A DNA stretch of 41,514 bases from Calditrichota bacterium (GTDB lineage: Bacteria; CLD3): assembly GCA_008501735.1 (NCBI GenBank), contig QQUF01000012.1, positions 1 through 41,514 of the forward strand. Direction: 5' to 3'. The position numbers and the translations under genes are program-made. Numbering within the stretch: position 1 is the stretch's first letter; the number at the start of each line of letters is the position of its first letter. The notes below the pieces were generated by a model. It did no database searches. It was given only the letters and a program-made list of their open reading frames with translations, and had not been told where the DNA came from. This document shows, piece by piece, positions 7,342 through 16,570 of the stretch.

Positions 7342-9342
7342 CTAAAAAATAAAATACCCAACTACAAAGATTGCACCGACAACAAGTGAAAGTGCATAAT
7401 GAGGAACGTAACCTGTTTGTAAGTGCTTTACGCCTGCTCCGAGATAAACAAATGCTTTTCCTGTTCCGTTAACAATCCAACCGTCAAGAATTTGCATATC
7501 TGCAACTGCCAAGACTTCTTTTGAAACAAAATGAATCGGTCTAACAACTACAGCATTGTATAATTCATCAATGTAATATTTATTAGAAAGCAAGTTGTAA
7601 ACAGGAGTTGAAATCACGGATTTTAATTTTTTGTCAGGGTCAGCAGGGTCAACATTTGTGTACCAAGATTTTGCAAGGAAAATCCCAAAAAGTGCTGCAC
7701 CAATCGAAGCTGCAATTAAAATGTAATCTGTTGTCAAGTCTAAGTAAAAGCCTTTTAAGTGAATTGTTTCAGGAGAAAAAACTGGTGCTAACCAAGTTTC
7801 ACCAAACCAATTGTGTCCACCGAATGCGTGAGGAATTCCGACAAGTCCGATTCCAAATGCAAAAAGTCCCAGAACCATCAAAGGAAAAGTCATTGTTGCA
7901 GGAGATTCGTGAATTGAATCGTAAGCTTTTTTACTCATTCGTGTTTCACCGAAGAAAGTCAAATAAACAAGACGAGTCATATAAAAAGCTGTTAAAATTG
8001 CACCGAGAAATCCAAGTAACCAAACTAAATTAAATCCATCTCCCCAAGCCCAAGCTTTTGCAAGAATTTCGTCTTTACTAAAGAATCCTGAAAATGGAGG
8101 AATACCGCAAATTGCTAACCAAGCAACAAGGAATGTTCCGTAAGTTCCAAATTTTGGCAATTTCTTTCCAAGTCCGCCCATATTTCTAATGTCTTGAGCG
8201 TCTTTGTCATCTTCGTGACTGTGGTGCAAAGAGTGGTGAACAATGTGAATTACACTTCCTGCTCCAAGGAACAAAAGAGCTTTGAAAAATGCGTGAGTCA
8301 TCAAATGGAAAACTCCAGAAGAGAAAGCTCCGATTCCAACACCGATAAACATATAACCAAGTTGGCTGACAGTTGAGTAAGCTAAGACTTTTTTGATGTC
8401 ATTTTGGACAAGTCCGATTGTTGCGGCGAAAAATGCCGTTAAAGCAGCAATTGTTGCAATGATTGTTTGTGCATCAGGAGAAATTGAAAAGAGAACGTTG
8501 TTTCTTGCAATGAAGTAAATTCCTGCTGTAACCATTGTTGCTGCGTGAATTAAAGCAGAAACAGGAGTTGGTCCTGCCATCGCATCAGGAAGCCAAACGT
8601 AAAGCGGAATTTGTGCAGATTTTGCAGTTGCTCCGCCAAAGAAAAGTAAGCAAATTACAGTTGTAAGTCCGTAATCTCCCCAAATCGAAGTGTCGCGTAA
8701 AATGTGAGCATTTGCATTAAGTTCGACAAAATCTAAAGTGAAAACACCTTTTTTTGCCAATGACCAAAAGAGAAGGAACATTCCAAGAATGAAACAAAAA
8801 TCACCAATTCTATTGACAATGAAAGCCTTTTTAGAAGCATCAGCAGCAAAGTCTTTTTCAAAGTAAAATCCAATCAAAAGGTAAGAACAAAGTCCAACGC
8901 CTTCCCAACCGATAAACATCATTGGGATATTTTTGCCAAGAACGAGAATGAGCATTGAGAAAATGAAAAGATTCAGGTAAGTGAAAAATCTTTGGTAACG
9001 AACTTCACCTTCCATATAGCCGATTGAATAAATGTGGATTAGAGTTCCGATTCCAGTGATTATCAGAAGCATAATTCCTGAAAGTTGGTCAAAAAGGAAA
9101 CCAATTGAAATGTCAATTCTTCCCGCAGCCATCCAAGTAAAAAGGTCAACATCGGCAGGAATTCCAACTCCTTCGTGGATTTTGATAAAAGCAATCACAG
9201 AAAAAATGAATGAGCCAAAAACTGCTAAAGTTGCAATTCCTGCACTCAATTTTTCAGGGAGTTTGCTACCGATAAAAACATTTATGAGAAAACCAATTAA
9301 TGGGCAAATTAGAATTAAACTACCAATTGTTGCGAAGTCCAT
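7342..9342 (-). CDS. nuoL: NADH-quinone oxidoreductase subunit L
   Basis: NuoL is the distal antiporter-like, proton-pumping membrane subunit of respiratory complex I. The 666 residues carry the family signatures FIGWEGVGLCSYLLIGFYF, a conserved SKKAFIVNRIGDFCF stretch, WLPDAMAGPTPVSALIHAATMVTAG and KKVLAYSTVSQLGYM. The long C-terminal lateral helix region and a last membrane helix are present, so it is full length. I begin at ATG 9342 (MDFATIGSL), because the 21 residues of the longer ORF from 9405 lack family character. No other nuo gene is in the window, which is unusual because nuoL normally sits with nuoK and nuoM. It converges with the lipoprotein gene. Confidence 0.95.
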   Translation of the reverse strand: MDFATIGSLILICPLIGFLINVFIGSKLPEKLSAGIATLAVFGSFIFSVIAFIKIHEGVGIPADVDLFTWMAAGRIDISIGFLFDQLSGIMLLIITGIGTLIHIYSIGYMEGEVRYQRFFTYLNLFIFSMLILVLGKNIPMMFIGWEGVGLCSYLLIGFYFEKDFAADASKKAFIVNRIGDFCFILGMFLLFWSLAKKGVFTLDFVELNANAHILRDTSIWGDYGLTTVICLLFFGGATAKSAQIPLYVWLPDAMAGPTPVSALIHAATMVTAGIYFIARNNVLFSISPDAQTIIATIAALTAFFAATIGLVQNDIKKVLAYSTVSQLGYMFIGVGIGAFSSGVFHLMTHAFFKALLFLGAGSVIHIVHHSLHHSHEDDKDAQDIRNMGGLGKKLPKFGTYGTFLVAWLAICGIPPFSGFFSKDEILAKAWAWGDGFNLVWLLGFLGAILTAFYMTRLVYLTFFGETRMSKKAYDSIHESPATMTFPLMVLGLFAFGIGLVGIPHAFGGHNWFGETWLAPVFSPETIHLKGFYLDLTTDYILIAASIGAALFGIFLAKSWYTNVDPADPDKKLKSVISTPVYNLLSNKYYIDELYNAVVVRPIHFVSKEVLAVADMQILDGWIVNGTGKAFVYLGAGVKHLQTGYVPHYALSLVVGAIFVVGYFIF

Positions 9343-9419
9343 TTTCAACCTAATAATTTTTATTTTAAAAACGTGCAAAGTTAAGAATTTTGGAGCATTG
9401 AACAAAGTTAATTTTAGGA

Positions 9420-9454
9420 AAGAATTAAGAATTGAAAATTAAGAATTAAGAATT
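9420..9454. repeat. AAGAATT heptad tandem repeat, copy 1
   Basis: Five consecutive heptads occupy 9420-9454. Four read AAGAATT and the middle one (9434-9440) is GAAAATT. The tract lies between the end of the sensor kinase gene and the start of nuoL. A matching tract with five perfect units lies at 40221-40255, and both are followed within 40 bases by GAGGAG. Confidence 0.8.
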
Positions 9455-9507
9455 TTCAAAAGCTCGAAAACTTTGAGGAGTAATGGGGATAAATTCAGGA
9501 AAAATTA

Positions 9508-10800
9508 CTAAAAAATAATCTTAAATTCTGTTAGTCCATTTGACAATGTTTTTAGTGAAAAGTTGAATTTGTGATTTGAAAGAATCTCCCGTGAAATTGT
9601 GAGACCAATTCCTTGTCCATTTTTTTTAGAGCTGAAAAATGGTGTGAAAATTGAATTTTCGATTTCAGAGGGAATTCCTTTTCCATTGTCTTGAATTGTC
9701 AAAGTATTCCGAGTTGTCTTTAGCAAAATCGTCCCGTTTGCAGAAATAGATTCAACAGAGTTTTTGATTGCATTAACCAAAACTTGCTCAATTTGCAATT
9801 TGTCAGCAAAAATGAAAATTTCACTTTGCTCAAATTCTATTTTTAACTCAATGTTTTTTTGCAAGCAGAAAACTTTCATTGTTTGTTGAATGTCAGAGAC
9901 GAACTCATTGAGATTAATTTTTTCTTTGTTTGGAATTGGGATTTTGACAACTTCCGCAAAGTTTTTCATAAAAGAGTTTAAGTGAGAATTTCTTTCAATT
10001 GAAACTTCTAAAGCATTGTTAAAGTCTTCGCGGTTTTCTTCTGAAATTTCAGATTTAAATTCCAAAATTGACTCTAAAATCGAATTTACTGCTCCTATCG
10101 AATTGTTAATTTCGTGGGACATCATTCGGATTACTTTTTCAAAAGATTTCTTTTCTGTTGCGTGAATTTCTTTTGAAAATTCTTCAATTAAAATAAAAGT
10201 TCTCGGAAATCCTCTGTCAAGAAATTGCGATTTTTGTACTTTGAAAGAGCGAGAACCGTCTAATTTTAAGATTTTGGACTCATCTTGGTTTAGTTGAGAA
10301 ATCATTTTGAGAAAGTGAATTTCGCACTCACTTAACTTTCTTTTAAGCAGATTCTCTTTTGTAGATTTTAGGATTGTTAGGGCAGAGTGGTTGATTTCAA
10401 AAATTTTTTCGTCCAAATCCAAAATTATTATTCCGGAAGGTGAAGCTTCAATAAGTTTTGCCAAAAATAAATTCTGTTCTTCTTGTTTGGTTCGTTCAAT
10501 CCGAAGTTGCTCAATCATTTTATTGTAAACTTCAATCAAATTATCCAATTCGGAGTGCCCAACTTTTAGAAATTTTGAACTAAAATCCTTATCCTTAATT
10601 GACTCAATTCCTGAAGAAATTATGCCTAAAGGTCGAATGAAATCTTGATAAATTTTTAGCGAAAGCCCAAAAGAAATCACAATCAAAATTTCAACTGTGA
10701 AAAATAAAACACTGTATTTTTCCAAAAGATTTAGAGAAAGGAAAAACAATGCAAAGTGGAGTAGAGTAACAAAAAGTAGGAATTTGGTTTTAATCTTCAT
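9508..10800 (-). CDS. Membrane sensor histidine kinase (NtrB-like partner of the adjacent regulator)
   Basis: This 430-residue kinase has two N-terminal membrane segments (about 7-26 and 30-50) with almost no periplasmic loop, a HAMP-like linker, a PAS domain (about 110-210), HisKA with the phosphorylated histidine at 229 (RMMSHEINNSIG) and a HATPase domain (N-box NAIKNSVESI, G1 DNGKGIP, G2 GQGIGLTI). The near absence of an external domain suggests sensing of the membrane or cytoplasm. It overlaps the response regulator by 11 bases, the usual coupling for a kinase/regulator pair. It is the last gene of the six-gene unit that starts at 16540, so it should phosphorylate the regulator at 10790-12157. 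Confidence 0.93.
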   Translation of the reverse strand: MKIKTKFLLFVTLLHFALFFLSLNLLEKYSVLFFTVEILIVISFGLSLKIYQDFIRPLGIISSGIESIKDKDFSSKFLKVGHSELDNLIEVYNKMIEQLRIERTKQEEQNLFLAKLIEASPSGIIILDLDEKIFEINHSALTILKSTKENLLKRKLSECEIHFLKMISQLNQDESKILKLDGSRSFKVQKSQFLDRGFPRTFILIEEFSKEIHATEKKSFEKVIRMMSHEINNSIGAVNSILESILEFKSEISEENREDFNNALEVSIERNSHLNSFMKNFAEVVKIPIPNKEKINLNEFVSDIQQTMKVFCLQKNIELKIEFEQSEIFIFADKLQIEQVLVNAIKNSVESISANGTILLKTTRNTLTIQDNGKGIPSEIENSIFTPFFSSKKNGQGIGLTISREILSNHKFNFSLKTLSNGLTEFKIIF

Positions 10801-12157
10801 TAACAGCCAAACCGAATTTTTCGAGTCGTCTGTAAAAAGCAGCTCTACTCAAGCCGAGTGATTTTGCGGCTTTGCTAACATTGTTTTTATGAAATGTAAG
10901 TGCCTTTTGAACCATCTCCTTTTCTATCTCTTCCAAAGTCATTGCTCCAATTTCAGGCAATGATTTTGTAGATTTTTTTTCAATTGAGCTTTGCATCGCC
11001 TCAAAATTTTCAACTTCTAAAATTGAATTTGTCGAAACTAAGAAAACTCGTTCAATTAAATTTTTCAGCTCACGAATATTTCCGAACCAACTTTGAGACT
11101 TTAACCAATTCAATGCTTTTGTTGAAATCTGAATTTCTCTTTTGTAAGATTCATTTAAATTGTTCAAAAACGATTTTGCCAAAAGAGGAATGTCGTTTGG
11201 TCTTTCTCTCAAAGACGGAATTTTCAAAGTGATTAAATTAATTCGGTAAAAAAGGTCTTCGCGAAAATTATTTTGGTTCACAAGTTCTTCTAAATTTTGG
11301 TTCGTTGCACTGACAATTCGGAAATCCGAAGTTTTAGTTTTACTTGAACCAAGAATTTCAAAAGTTCTGTCTTGAAGAACTCTCAAAAGTTTTACTTGGT
11401 TTGAGATGTCAAGTTCACCGATTTCATCTAAAAAAATTGTTCCTTCATCTGCAAGTTCAAATCTTCCAATTCTATCGGTCTTTGCATCTGTGAAAGAGCC
11501 TTTTTTGTGTCCGAACATTTCGCTTTCAAACAGAGTCGAAGAAATCCCGCCAAGATTTACTTTCACGAAATTTTTGTTTTTTCTTTGACTGTTTTGGTGA
11601 ATTGCTTCTGCAAGAAGTTCTTTACCAGTTCCGCTTTCACCGAGAATTAAAACTGATGCGTTTGTTTCAGCAATTTTTCCAGCAGTCGTCAGAATCGAAA
11701 GTAATTTTGGGTCTTCGCCAATAATTTTTTTGAAATTGTAGGCTTTATCCAAGTCTTTTCTTGAAAAATGATTTGTGTCATTTTTTGAAAGGCTTAAAGC
11801 AGTTTTAACAGTTTGTACTAAATGCGAATTGTTCCAAGGTTTGCTCAAAAAGTCATTTGCACCGAATTTCATTCCTTGAACGGCAAGTGAAATCGAACCC
11901 CAAGCAGTTATCAAAATTACTGACAAATTTGGTTTTTGAGATTTGATTTCTTTGAGGAAATCCAAGCCTTCTTTTCCTGAAGTTTCCATCGAAAAGTTCA
12001 TATCCAAAATCACTAATCCAATTTTTTCAGATTTTAGAATTTTTTGAGCCTCAAAAGGAGATTCTGCCAAAAAAGTTGTAAAACCTGCCTTTTTTAACAA
12101 TAATTTAAGCGAAGTTCTTACAGCAAAATCATCGTCAACTATTAAAATTGTAGCCAT
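10790..12157 (-). CDS. Sigma-54-dependent response regulator (NtrC family)
   Basis: The 455 residues comprise an N-terminal receiver with D8/D9/D10 and phosphoacceptor D52, a central AAA+ domain, and a Fis-type HTH (about 410-452, SKAAKSLGLSRAAFYRRLEK). In the AAA+ domain, Walker A is GESGTGKE (173-180), Walker B is IFLDEIG (241-247) and REDLFYRIN (299-307) follows. The sigma-54 contact loop reads GSFTDA (220-225) instead of GAFTGA. The protein is expected to use ATP to open complexes at sigma-54 promoters. It is encoded 5 bases after the permease gene and overlaps its kinase. The operon has a good -24/-12 element, so it probably activates its own transcription. Confidence 0.94.
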   Translation of the reverse strand: MATILIVDDDFAVRTSLKLLLKKAGFTTFLAESPFEAQKILKSEKIGLVILDMNFSMETSGKEGLDFLKEIKSQKPNLSVILITAWGSISLAVQGMKFGANDFLSKPWNNSHLVQTVKTALSLSKNDTNHFSRKDLDKAYNFKKIIGEDPKLLSILTTAGKIAETNASVLILGESGTGKELLAEAIHQNSQRKNKNFVKVNLGGISSTLFESEMFGHKKGSFTDAKTDRIGRFELADEGTIFLDEIGELDISNQVKLLRVLQDRTFEILGSSKTKTSDFRIVSATNQNLEELVNQNNFREDLFYRINLITLKIPSLRERPNDIPLLAKSFLNNLNESYKREIQISTKALNWLKSQSWFGNIRELKNLIERVFLVSTNSILEVENFEAMQSSIEKKSTKSLPEIGAMTLEEIEKEMVQKALTFHKNNVSKAAKSLGLSRAAFYRRLEKFGLAVNED

Positions 12158-12162
12158 ATTTT

Positions 12163-13359
12163 TTACTCGTTGTGCAAAGCGATTGCAGGTTGAATTTTTG
12201 AAGCTAATTTACTTGGGTAAATTGCACAAATTATTGAAATTATCAAAATTATTCCGATTGAAACACAAATTGAATAAATGTAAATTATATTTTCTACCGA
12301 ATCAAAAACATCTAAAAGTGGAAATTGAATCGCAAAAAATAAACCAATCGTAATTCCGAACCCTGTTAGAATCGCCGTTTCCGAGACTATCTGAATGTAA
12401 ATGTCTTCTTTTGTAGCACCGAGTGAGCGTCTTAAACCGATTTCAGGAATTCTTTTGCTGATGTTGTACCAAAGGACTCCAAAAAGTCCCAACGAAACAT
12501 TTATTAAAAGAAAACCGCAAATTATACTCATTGCAATGAGAGGTATTAGAATTAATTCTCTTGTCCTTATTCTAAGTTTGTCTAAAGAGTCCAAGTCCAA
12601 AATCCAATCTTGACCAATAGGAGAAAGTTTTTTCATCATTTGACTTTGAAAGGCTATGTCGATTTCATCTTTCATTTTTATCAAAATTCTGTCACCAGGT
12701 CTTTCTTCAATTTCTGTTAAAGGATTAAGTCTGATTATTAAATTATCAGAACTTGAGAACTCACTTCCAATTCTAAATTCATCAATTACTCCTCTAACAA
12801 TATATTCTTTTTCACTTTTAGTTGTGAATTTTTCACCAATTGCAATTCCGCCCCCAAAAACTTCTTCCTTAAATGCTTTGTTAATCACAATTGGAATTCG
12901 ATTTTTAGAAAAATCTGCGTTGCTTAGCCATTCACCTTGTATGATTTTAAAATTCATAACATTTTTGTAACTTTGGTCAGCATAAATTACTGAAGTTCTT
13001 ACTTTTTTGTCATTGTAAGTTAGTCTTGTATTGTAACTACCAAACTCAAAAGGAACATTCCTACAAACGGTGATTGATTCAATCTCGCTATAATTTTTCA
13101 ACTCATTTTTGATTAGTTCAATTCTGTCAACAATGTCTTTGTAACTTTCGGATTCTTTCCATTCAAAATCTGTGGTTGACATACTCAATACCCAAACATT
13201 TTCGTAATCGAAACCAAGCGGTTTGAAATAATTTGCTCCGTTGTAAAAAATAACGCTAAGTACTGCAAACAAAACAAGAAATGAAATACAAAATTCAAAA
13301 ATCAAAAGTCCGTTAGTTTTTTTTCTGTTCCAAATTAGTTTTAAAAGATGCTTAAACAT
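12163..13359 (-). CDS. ABC transporter permease, FtsX/MacB family (second)
   Basis: This is a 398-residue permease with an N-terminal membrane helix (about 17-38), a large periplasmic MacB-PCD-like domain, and three C-terminal membrane helices forming an FtsX domain. The motif RIPEIGLRRSLGATKEDI marks the cytoplasmic coupling region. Such type VII ABC proteins act by mechanotransmission: they extrude peptides, lipoproteins or toxic compounds from the periplasm, or signal. Its start overlaps the stop of the first permease by one base, implying coupled translation and probably a heterodimer. The substrate is unknown. Confidence 0.9.
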   Translation of the reverse strand: MFKHLLKLIWNRKKTNGLLIFEFCISFLVLFAVLSVIFYNGANYFKPLGFDYENVWVLSMSTTDFEWKESESYKDIVDRIELIKNELKNYSEIESITVCRNVPFEFGSYNTRLTYNDKKVRTSVIYADQSYKNVMNFKIIQGEWLSNADFSKNRIPIVINKAFKEEVFGGGIAIGEKFTTKSEKEYIVRGVIDEFRIGSEFSSSDNLIIRLNPLTEIEERPGDRILIKMKDEIDIAFQSQMMKKLSPIGQDWILDLDSLDKLRIRTRELILIPLIAMSIICGFLLINVSLGLFGVLWYNISKRIPEIGLRRSLGATKEDIYIQIVSETAILTGFGITIGLFFAIQFPLLDVFDSVENIIYIYSICVSIGIILIISIICAIYPSKLASKIQPAIALHNE

Positions 13360-14591
13360 TAGTTTCCTCCTTTCAAAGCGTCAACAGGATTTAATTTTGA
13401 CATTTTGTAAGCAGGGTAAATTCCGCTAAAAAGCCCAAAAAAAATCGTTACTGCCAAGCCAAACAAAAACACTCTGAAATTTATTTCAAATTGTGAGTAA
13501 AGGACAAAACCCATTGCATTTACTCTTTCCAAAATTATTGCTGCAAAAATTAAACCTAAAACTCCTCCCAAAAGTGTGAGAATTAAATTTTCAACTAAAA
13601 ACTGATTTATCAAATTCCAAGAAGTTGCTCCACAAGCTTTTCTAACTCCAATCTCTGAACTCCTTTCCAAGATTCGACTAATGTTAATGTTCACAAGGTT
13701 TACAGTTGGCATTAGAAGAAAAAGTGTAATCAAAGTGATAAGCAAAAAGAAAACAGGAGTAATGCTAATTTCTTCATCTGTATCTACAAAAGTTCGGTAA
13801 ACTGCTTCAAAATAACTTTCTGGGTTTGCGTAAATTGTATCAAATTTGTCAGTTGGAAATTCTATATTTTTAATTTTGTTTTGGAATTCACTTCGGATTA
13901 TTGGAAAATCACTTTTATCTTTTGCCAAAATCGTCCCGAGGAATAAACCGTCAAAAGTGAAAGCATTTAAATCACCATCAAAAGTTGAAATAGGGACCCA
14001 AACGTCTGCGTAAGCAACAAATTTCAAAAAGGATACATTTTCAACAACACCTAATACTCTATAATTTTTACCATTAATTTCGATAAATTTCCCGACAGCA
14101 CTTTCGCCATTAAAGTACTTTTTCTGAATTTCTTTGTTAATAACAGCAACATAATTTTTGTTCTTAACATCATCTTGAATAAAAGATTTTCCTTCAATAA
14201 ATTTGAAATTCATAATCTCCCAAAACTCACTGTCTGCAAATTTTAAGTCCAAACTGATTCTTTTATCTTTTGTATAAACAACATTCTGAGTATGCGAAGA
14301 AACAATTGAAGTTTTCTCTGGAGTTGTAAGGCTTTTCATATATTTGTCTAAGAAGTAGTAGCTAATCGGACCATTCCTTGAATTGTCTTTACCTTTTTGA
14401 ACAACGTTAATAATTGATAACGTTCTGTCCAAATCTGTTTCAGGATAATGAGAACCGAAAATTTGGTCAAAAAATGAATTTGCAACAATCAAAATTGTTA
14501 ATGAAAAGCTAATTCCAAACAAACTAATGAAAGTAAAAAATTTTCGCCTCAGTAGAACTTTGTATGCAATTTTTAGATAATTTTTAAACAT
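13359..14591 (-). CDS. ABC transporter permease, FtsX/MacB family (first)
   Basis: This 410-residue protein has the same architecture as its downstream neighbour: an N-terminal helix (about 17-38), a periplasmic MacB-PCD-like domain with GKSFIQDDV and GKFIEINGKNYRVLGVVEN segments, and a C-terminal FtsX domain with ILERSSEIGVRKACGATSWN. The two permeases are clearly paralogous but well diverged, so a heterodimer with the ATPase at 14609-15277 is likely. It lies 17 bases after the ATPase gene. The ATPase is separate rather than fused, unlike E. coli MacB. Confidence 0.9.
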   Translation of the reverse strand: MFKNYLKIAYKVLLRRKFFTFISLFGISFSLTILIVANSFFDQIFGSHYPETDLDRTLSIINVVQKGKDNSRNGPISYYFLDKYMKSLTTPEKTSIVSSHTQNVVYTKDKRISLDLKFADSEFWEIMNFKFIEGKSFIQDDVKNKNYVAVINKEIQKKYFNGESAVGKFIEINGKNYRVLGVVENVSFLKFVAYADVWVPISTFDGDLNAFTFDGLFLGTILAKDKSDFPIIRSEFQNKIKNIEFPTDKFDTIYANPESYFEAVYRTFVDTDEEISITPVFFLLITLITLFLLMPTVNLVNINISRILERSSEIGVRKACGATSWNLINQFLVENLILTLLGGVLGLIFAAIILERVNAMGFVLYSQFEINFRVFLFGLAVTIFFGLFSGIYPAYKMSKLNPVDALKGGN

Positions 14592-14608
14592 TGACTTTCC
14601 TGTAAACT

Positions 14609-15277
14609 TTAATCATTAATTTTGCTTCCGTCGAAGAAGCGAATTGTTCTTTCGGTTTGTTTTGCGATGTTTTCGTCGTGAGTAACCATTACAATCGTTG
14701 TTTTTTCATTTTGATTTAAATCGTGCAGAATTTTCATAATTTCATTTCCCATTGCACTGTCAAGGTTTCCTGTTGGTTCGTCTGCAAGAATTAAATTTGG
14801 TTTGCCAACAATCGCTCTTGCAATTGCAACTCTCTGTTTTTGCCCACCAGAAAGTTGTGACGGAAAATGTTTCGTTCTTGCACTTAACCCAACATTTTCT
14901 AATGCCGCTAATGCCATTTCTTTTCTTTTCGAAGCTGAAAGCTCTCGGTAAAGCAAAGGAATTTCAACATTGTCAAGAACACTTAAATCATTTATTAGGT
15001 GAAAACTTTGAAAAACAAATCCGATTTTTTCATTTCTAATTTTCGCGATTTCTCTTTCTGATTTCTCACTGACTTCTTCTCCATCAAGTTCGATTTGACC
15101 TTCAGAAGGTTTGTCTAATAATCCAATTACATTTAGCAAAGTGCTTTTTCCTGAACCAGAAGGTCCCATTACAGATAAAAATTCTCCATTTCTTACTGAA
15201 AGATTAATTTTGTTTAAAGCTAAAGTTTCGATTGTGTCAGTTCTATAAACTTTACTAACATCTGTTAAATCAATCAT
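14609..15277 (-). CDS. ABC transporter ATPase, MacB/LolD type
   Basis: A 222-residue nucleotide-binding subunit. Walker A is GPSGSGKST (38-46), the Q-loop glutamine is at 90, the signature is LSGGQ (142-146), Walker B is LILADE (162-167) followed by PTGNLD, and the H-loop is in MVTHDEN. The PTGNLD and [11 protein letters not shown] sequences are typical of the MacB/LolD/FtsE branch. It should power the two FtsX-type permeases encoded immediately downstream. The gene sits 15 bases after the adaptor gene. Confidence 0.95.
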   Translation of the reverse strand: MIDLTDVSKVYRTDTIETLALNKINLSVRNGEFLSVMGPSGSGKSTLLNVIGLLDKPSEGQIELDGEEVSEKSEREIAKIRNEKIGFVFQSFHLINDLSVLDNVEIPLLYRELSASKRKEMALAALENVGLSARTKHFPSQLSGGQKQRVAIARAIVGKPNLILADEPTGNLDSAMGNEIMKILHDLNQNEKTTIVMVTHDENIAKQTERTIRFFDGSKIND

Positions 15278-15292
15278 TTAATTGTTCCTTCT

Positions 15293-16540
15293 TTATTCAA
15301 TTATTTCGATTTTATTCTTATTTATAAATTCTTTGGTGTCTGAAATTATCACTTTATCTCCAACTTTAGCACCGACCAATATTTCTACAAAATCAAAGTT
15401 TGTTGCACCAATTTTGGCTTGAGTTTTAAGAGCTTGTTTTCCTTTTATTACAAAAATCTCTTGTAATCCTGAACCATTTACAAATGCTCCGTTTTTAACT
15501 CTAAGAATGTTTCGTTTCGAATTTGTAACTACAAAAACGTCTACCCTTAAATTCGGTCTTAACAATTCATTTGATTTGTCTTTGATTTTTGCAGAAAAAG
15601 AAATAATTCCATTTTCAATTGTTGGCTGAACGTTAGTAATTTCAGCTTTTAAATATTTATTGTTAATTTTGATTTTTAATTTAGTTCCGAGAAGAAGTTT
15701 TTCGGAATGCATTTCAGAAATTCTTGCTTCGAGTTTGAAACTTGAAAGGTCAGAAACTTTCGCAATCACTTCACCTTTTTTTACATTCGAACCAATTTCA
15801 TCTTTAATCCAAGTAACGATTCCACTTCGAGAAGATTTTGTTGTGGCTAATTCAATCAGCCTTTTTTGTTCCTGAATGTCTTTGGATTGAATTTGGATTT
15901 GGATTTCAATTTCTTTTAAATCTGCTTCTAAAGTCTTGCGTTGGTTTTCAATTTTCCTTTCTAAAGAAACTTTTTCCAATTTTGCAATTTCCAAATTCAA
16001 CTTTGCTCTTTTCAAATCTTCTTTGGTTGAAGCACCAATTTCTGACAAACGTTCTTGAGTTTTAAGTTCAGATTCTAAAGATTGGATTTTTAATTTTTTA
16101 ATTTCCAAATCGGATTCAAGAGAAATCAAAGTTCTTTCAAGGCTAAGTTTAAGTTGAGTTTTGTTATTTTTAAGAATTTCAAATTCATCTTCAAACTTTC
16201 TTAAAGTATTAAAAATTACTTCTTTATTTAAAGCAAGGATAGGTTGACTTTGTAGTGTTTTGTCACCAATAGAAATAAAAATGCTATCGATTTTTGAGTC
16301 AATAGGACTGATTATCACCTGTTCAAATTCGGGCACAATTAAACCTGTTGCAGTAACAGTTGCTTCTATATCTCCAAGTTCTACTGTGTCGATTAAAATT
16401 TCAGAACTATTTAAAGTAGGCGTTAAAAACCATCTAAAAATTAGGTAGAATACAACTAAGAGTAGAATTCCAAATGCGAATTTCATTCTCTTTTTGTTTT
16501 TATTCTTATTTTGAATTTCTTGAGCTACGGCTTTGTCCAT
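15293..16540 (-). CDS. Periplasmic adaptor, HlyD/MacA family
   Basis: A 415-residue membrane fusion protein. A cytoplasmic basic N-terminus is followed by one membrane helix (about 20-38). A biotinyl-lipoyl-like half (GLIVPEFEQVIISPIDSKIDS) precedes a long coiled coil (about 120-240), the second lipoyl half (TTKSSRSGIVTWI), and beta-barrel and membrane-proximal domains. It is expected to bridge the ABC permeases to an outer-membrane factor. No TolC-like gene lies in the operon, so an outer-membrane partner would be encoded elsewhere. It is the first gene after the sigma-54 promoter, with a predicted leader of only about 20 bases and a weak ribosome site (GAAAG). Confidence 0.92.
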   Translation of the reverse strand: MDKAVAQEIQNKNKNKKRMKFAFGILLLVVFYLIFRWFLTPTLNSSEILIDTVELGDIEATVTATGLIVPEFEQVIISPIDSKIDSIFISIGDKTLQSQPILALNKEVIFNTLRKFEDEFEILKNNKTQLKLSLERTLISLESDLEIKKLKIQSLESELKTQERLSEIGASTKEDLKRAKLNLEIAKLEKVSLERKIENQRKTLEADLKEIEIQIQIQSKDIQEQKRLIELATTKSSRSGIVTWIKDEIGSNVKKGEVIAKVSDLSSFKLEARISEMHSEKLLLGTKLKIKINNKYLKAEITNVQPTIENGIISFSAKIKDKSNELLRPNLRVDVFVVTNSKRNILRVKNGAFVNGSGLQEIFVIKGKQALKTQAKIGATNFDFVEILVGAKVGDKVIISDTKEFINKNKIEIIE

Positions 16541-16570
16541 TTTGCTTTCAAATTTAGTTTCATCGATTTG

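Noticed and set aside
7608-8033. 141-residue ORF on the plus strand
   Set aside because: It lies wholly antisense to nuoL, whose protein is unmistakable and full length. The ORF's own sequence has no domain character.
9343-9405. 21-residue N-terminal extension of NuoL
   Set aside because: The extra residues lack NuoL character; ATG 9342 gives the expected N-terminal helix.
9032-9442. 136-residue plus-strand ORF across the nuoL start
   Set aside because: Antisense to the first part of nuoL, and its end runs through the heptad repeat. No ribosome site or recognisable motif.
12656-12970. 104-residue plus-strand ORF
   Set aside because: Shadow of the second FtsX-type permease on the opposite strand; low-complexity Ser/Ile-rich product.
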